Assembly: GCA_037179385.1 (NCBI GenBank)
Contig: CM074195.1
Location: 11,135,887-11,199,886 of the forward strand
DNA: 64,000 bases
Reading direction: 5' to 3'
Origin: Holothuria scabra
Taxonomy: Eukaryota; Echinodermata; Holothuroidea; Aspidochirotida; Holothuriidae
How positions within the stretch are numbered: position 1 is the stretch's first letter; each line of letters begins with the position of its first letter. Position numbers and translations under genes: made by a program. Below are positions 59,346 to 64,000 of the stretch, in pieces. The notes below the pieces were generated by a model. The model was given only the letters and a program-made list of their open reading frames with translations. It was not told the DNA's origin and did not search any database.

Positions 59346-60175
59346 TATTTTATATACAAGGTGACATGAGGAAATGGTCCTTCTTACTTTTTGTTACATT
59401 CTCCTTCTCTGCCTGATTACCTCTTATCGCCTCAGGGAGGAAATGAAACTCACTACACCCACACTTGATATAGGCCTAGGCCTAGTCACATTTCACGTCT
59501 GATTAATTGATTGACAGTAACAGGTAAAATACACAAAAAAGTTACATAACATTTGAGGTTAGTAACAGGTCAATCAAGCATGTGTTAATTGCTTGTCACG
59601 CACTGCGAACAAAATGAAAGCATAGCTCATTTTAGGGCACAGATCATGTGACAAACTCAGATATGAGTTACACCCCACACCGCCTTTAATGTACTGGGGT
59701 GTCTATGTTGCTTTTTCAAGAAGAGACGTCACGGCATGGAATATGGGGGGGGTGGTGTATGATTCATAATTGGGTAACGGATATAGGCCTATATAGGCTA
59801 TTTGACAGTTGTAAGTTTTATCGTGCATAGGCGTGCAAGGCGGTGACCGAGAGGCAGATTTCCCTTCAACAATGTTTTACATTGAAAATTCTAAAAATGT
59901 AAAAATTACAGACATGAAATTCCTGTTTCAGGGCTGGGTACATGCAGCTAATAACACTCGCCAAGTGTCGTTTCCGGCCATCTGGAGGGTTTGTAAGGCC
60001 CAAAATTTTCTTGTACGCTGCGCGCCAACCTATGGTGGTGCTCTGCTTAGATAGTGTACACAATTCAATCATCCATGAATGACCTTGTCCCCCCTTGTAA
60101 AAATTTCTGCGGACGCCCATGGGCCCCAATATGAAAAATGGTGTGATTTTCTAAAAAGTGCAAAAGTTACTTGCG

Positions 60176-60222
60176 TGATATTATCTCTCACACAGGCTCT
60201 ACAACCTGTGTGGGAGATAAAA
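60176..60222. repeat. Hairpin with 17-bp stem
   Basis: TTATCTCTCACACAGG and CCTGTGTGGGAGATAA flank a short loop, with one mismatch. Confidence 0.8.
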
Positions 60223-60229
60223 GAAGAAA

Positions 60230-61420
60230 AAAAGAAAAAAGATACAACCATAAGTATTGCCCATACACACCTAAAAATAAAATAACAAAAAAACTTCAAA
60301 TGATGTCGATATTGCACCAGATTGCTTCCTTAAAGGAATTTTAATGGCCAAAATTTCTCAAAGGGGATGGACACCCCTCCTCCTACGTAATCTCGTAGAC
60401 CCATTCCTCAGCCGGCGTCCAGGCTCTGCAGTTAGCCCCTAATATAATCCAGTTTATGCCACTGTAGGCCTAGTTAGTAATAACTAATAGGTCCTTTTTA
60501 GACATACTGTAATATGTCCCCCCTCCCCCACATCATTAGATCCTGACGCTCCCTGTGACCTCTCTGCCTTACCAATGAAAAATAAAAAAACTGGAGCGTA
60601 TATAAAACAATAGCCAACAGATTAGCCCAAAATCCGAGTCATATATCCAAAAAGAACTGAAAGTTAGGCTACCATTCTGACACTTGGGAGTTTGTTTTAC
60701 TTTGATAATACCCCTCACCGTTTGTACATGATGACCCTAGCACTATAAGCCGATTTATATCACGCTACTGATAAGCCCTGAAAATATTTTTTTCTGTTTG
60801 CAACACATCTAGCCATGCTATTGGCTTGTACTTTAATAACAAGGTCACCTGAAAATTTGCATAATTATTCATTTTGGGGTTAGCAAATCTCTGGGTGAAA
60901 CTGCTCCCTTGCCCCTTTGAAACACTGTAGGCCAAAGACAGTATGACTATGAGATTGTAAGGAAATATCCATTCATTCACACTGCTATCAGGATTGTCCG
61001 TTGAAAACCGGCGTGGGAAGAGAAGATCTTAAGAAATTCACTATTTTCCATAATTTATTAGAAGTATCAATGAAAGTCACTATTTTTCACTAATTTTTCA
61101 TATTGGGGCCGACATGAAGCGCATGAAGCTTAGGCCTGCTGCTGTATACTTACGATAGGATAGCCTAGGGTAACTGTTGGGACTAACTTAGCCTAAGCCT
61201 TCAGGCCAGGCGCACCCAGGCTTAGTGTTTGTAAAGACGAATCCGATTAGCACATGTTTTCAGTGACTGTAGGCAGCCATTAGTGGGGCCCATCAGCCTT
61301 AAATCATCTTCATTTATTGTCTACGTGAATTTGAAATCCTCATATTCAGTGAAGTTGAGAAAATCAAGATACACTTCAGTGTACAACCATCCATGGAGTG
61401 ATAAGGAAGGAAATTTAAAG
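60230..61420. other. Gene-free interval
   Basis: A TTTATGCCACTG word near 60455 resembles an hAT end. There are no exons I can support. Confidence 0.35.
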
Positions 61421-61425
61421 ATTAA

Positions 61426-61675
61426 AGGTAAAGAGCAGTCCCCCCAAACTTATTTTGAAGAAAATGCTAAATAGCACAATTTTCATCATATTTCTCTTCA
61501 AAGTATCTTCAATTACATTTTATGACTACTAATATAAACAAGGTAAACCAAGTAGTTATTTCTGGTAAATTTCACATTTGAAGAGAAAAAACTTTGTCAC
61601 ATGACTCCCAAGAGCCAATCATGAAACTGAACAGTCTACTACACTTCTTCAATTTGGGATGACTGCTCCTGCCCT
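61426..61675. mobile_element. TTAA-flanked MITE, 250 bp
   Basis: TTAA lies at 61422-61425 and 61676-61679. The ends are AGGTAAAGAGCAGTC and GACTGCTCCTGCCCT. The inner text GAGCCAATCATGAAAC and CAGTCTACTACAC is also found near 25640-25690 and 28870-28900, marking further fragments of this family. Confidence 0.75.
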
Positions 61676-62199
61676 TTAAAGGTGATGGACCCCAGTAATG
61701 GCCGACTAAAATCAGACCATCACAATCTGCCCGGATTCGTCTATAGTAGTGTGGGTGTTAGGCAGGCTAAATACAGTAGTTTCTACTACTAGTACTACAT
61801 ATGCCTAGACCTGTATGCTAGGCTAGGCAGTGACGCAGACTAGGTGCGGTGGGCCGTCCTGCCCGACTGAACATCAAGTGCCATGCCTACTATAGTACTA
61901 ATGTTAGTCAGTGAGCTAGTAAATTATAATATTGATCCAGCACCTGCACATACACCGCACCACACCACTAACACTATGTAACATACGCAAAATTCCGCAA
62001 CGTGCTTAGTGCAATCCTCTGTCGATTACACAATCAACCCACTTCGACATGTCGATGTTGAGTTCGTTATATGAACCAATTGGCACCCCTGTTTACGCTT
62101 TAACAGCCAGTGTGTCGAAAAAGACTTGAAGTTAGCAGACAAGTTCCAATCATTTTCATTTAGCTCTTGGATCTGCCAATGTAATGTTAGAAAAATGGG

Positions 62200-62590
62200 A
62201 TATTTCGATGTTTAGACTACATTGGATATCTCGATATTAAGTTTGAAAACTTCAGTGTTGGTTTGGATATGTCGAAATAAGTTTGGATAGTTCAGTGTAA
62301 GTTTGGATACTTCGATTTTATTCCTGATAGTTCGATATTTAGTTTCGATACTTCAATGTTAACTTTGGACATGTCGATTTAAGTTTGGATTGTCTAATGC
62401 AAGTTTGGATACTTCGATGTTAGTTTGGATAGTTCAGTGTCAGTTTTGATGCTTCGATGTTTATTTTCGATACTTCAATGTTAATTTTGGACATGTCGAT
62501 TTTTAGATTGGATAGTTCGATGTAAAGTTTGGATATTTCGATGTTAAGTTTCAACACCTCGATGTTAAGTTTGGATAATTTGAACCATTT
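62200..62590. repeat. 21-bp (heptad-coding) minisatellite
   Basis: About eighteen degenerate units of TTCGATGTTAAGTTTGGATA(G). Because the unit is 21 bp, the minus-strand frame reads a seven-residue repeat of the type SKLNIEV for about 60 codons. There is no sign of splice sites or a gene, so the peptide is a by-product of the repeat. Confidence 0.85.
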
Positions 62591-62744
62591 GGCACTCTGT
62601 ATATTTAGCAATTTTTGTCTACTTTACAAGTGTGAGTTGACTGCTGGTAAAACTGATTAGTTCATTCCCCAATGACCATGTGTGCTTGAACTGAAAGTGA
62701 GTACTGTAGGTACGGTGCAGTGCCTAATTGTTTATTCCCAGGTA

Positions 62745-62950
62745 TTGAATTTTGAGGTATGCCAGTGCGATTGCACACCATCTCTCATCTCAAATCAATG
62801 TGAGGAGTGTGATTTTTACACCTTGATGGAGCGCTGGAACTCTTATAAATCTATTCAAGTTTAGTAAAATGGCACACCTACCACGCTCCTTGATTTTCTG
62901 AGGGGTGTGATTTGTACTACACCTGGAGAATCTAAAACTCAAAGCCTGAA
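62745..62950 (+). repeat. Dispersed repeat related to 39385-39607
   Basis: Same order of landmarks as the copy in SF3B4 intron 5: ATGCCAGTGCGATTG, ATCTCAAATCAATGTGAG, ATTCAAGTTTAGTAAA, GGCACACCTACC and AATCTAAAACTCAAAGCCTG. Confidence 0.65.
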
Positions 62951-62959
62951 TTCTATTGT

Positions 62960-64000
62960 TTTCCACTGTTTTTCAATGGATGTATGGACATAAAATATAT
63001 CCCCCTTTGCTCCTTGATCATCACTGATCTGACTAGATTAAAAAAACAAGAACCCCATCTGTGTTTGTTTGACCACTGGTGAAATATTTTTATAAATAAT
63101 AATGTATGTATGCTAAATGTATACAGCCTTGGTTATTTGGAGATGAAAACTAGTAACACCTCACTCACAGTACAGTACTGGAAAAAGATCCGTACACTTA
63201 GTTGGCTGTCAACTCAATGCTGTTTTATCAACTGCAATACTTAGTTTGTTCTTTCAAATTTTTCAACTGGATTCATCTTAAGGAGCCCCTCCTACTGGAG
63301 GGATTGCCTTTAGAAATCAGGTCTTTTGTTCAGAAATCTATTTTCAAAACCTTCCTACAGTGCTTTTCACCACAAGGCTAACTAATAGTCCATTTAACAA
63401 GATTAACCCTCTGTGAAAGGGAGGAACTACAGTCATTAAATATGTGATCAATAAGTGATAGGGCCTACAAAAGAAATTCCTCTGGAGGACACAAAGGGGA
63501 TCATGGATGTGATGAATGGGTCAAGTGGGTCAAGTTAAGGATTACGGATCATACTTGATGGACATGACTGACTTGTTACCATGGTCCTATTAGAGTTCAC
63601 AATGAAATAGCTAGTAGATCAATGACTGACAGTGGACTAAGGTCAAACTCACATTCCTGAGTTGAAAACTGTGCTGATCTTTTTTGCAGTACTGTATTTG
63701 GACATTCCTCCATTATTGCAAAACCTCAAATTACTTCGTCAATCAAATGAAAAATTGATTTAAAAATTCCAGAGTTGTGAGACATGTCAAAAGTGTAATT
63801 ATAACTGTTGTGAACAGTATACATGTAACCATGGGCAATGGGTGTGACATTGCTGCTAACGAAAGTATGAGGTGCCAGATCTTTTATTTTTCCGTCAGTA
63901 GGTGCCAATTTTTCCAGCCCCCATTTTGTGTGTGTCATGTACAAATTTTCCAGTTAGTTGTTGTTTGGTTTCAGTTTTGCTGTAGCTAAGTGTTTAGGTA
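62960..64000. other. Gene-free interval at window end
   Basis: AT-rich sequence with no exon, RNA or element end that I can support. Confidence 0.4.

Larger units (their letters stand above)
55270..60121. mobile_element. Possible 4.85-kb hAT element enclosing another hAT
   Basis: The left end CATGGGCGTCCG (55270) and right end CGGACGCCCATG (60110-60121) belong to the family seen complete at 26680-26945. The 8 bases outside are GACCCCAA and GGCCCCAA (7 of 8 identical) and resemble the GTCCCCAC site used at 26.7 kb. Without the inner hAT (57050-59254) it would be about 2.6 kb. No transposase is recognisable. Two independent truncated copies remain possible. Confidence 0.5.

Overview
This is a repeat-rich eukaryotic window, most likely from a marine invertebrate deuterostome. 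An echinoderm such as a sea cucumber or sea urchin is my best guess. It rests on GT-AG introns with small exons, many TAGGCCTA-type words, AT-rich non-coding DNA and a great density of small DNA transposons, not on any species-specific marker. There are no bacterial genes, operons or CRISPR arrays. Nearly all short open frames in the window are chance or repeat-derived.

The one gene I can reconstruct in full is SF3B4, the U2 snRNP protein SF3b49, on the minus strand from 53,840 down to 37,688. It has seven coding exons, all with GT-AG borders and compatible phases. They give 435 residues: two RRM domains, the conserved linker after RRM2 and a long proline-rich tail, followed by a poly(A) signal. 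Starting 348 bp upstream of its start codon, on the opposite strand, is a probable first coding exon whose residues match the N terminus of CSTF1 (CstF-50). The two would form a head-to-head pair of RNA-processing genes sharing a promoter. The rest of the CSTF1-like gene would lie beyond the window or in a very long intron.

Between 20 and 33 kb there are several exon-like minus-strand segments with good splice signals, which may belong to an unrecognised gene. They lie between two inverted 31-33-bp ends, each flanked by TTAA, 15.9 kb apart.

The rest is mobile DNA. From 1 to 11.3 kb, two nearly identical 3-kb segments share a 1-kb element with long inverted ends and 9-bp target duplications, plus a broken non-LTR retrotransposon (LINE). 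From 11.9 to 17.7 kb, and again inside SF3B4 intron 5, are elements filled with 156-bp-type tandem repeats and ending in a hairpin. Several hAT-type elements show 8-bp target duplications: 23.6, 26.7, 30.9, 46.2, 51.5-52.8 and 57.0-59.3 kb. The last appears to sit inside another hAT of 4.85 kb. TTAA-flanked small elements lie at 28.2 and 61.4 kb. tRNA-derived SINEs are scattered through the window.

The most unusual item is at 36.7-37.0 kb: a retroposon whose body carries the first ~50 nt of U2 snRNA joined to a 3' region shared with repeats at 11.9 kb. It is flanked by a 14-bp target duplication and inserted in a tRNA-derived SINE. This looks like a snRNA-derived SINE.
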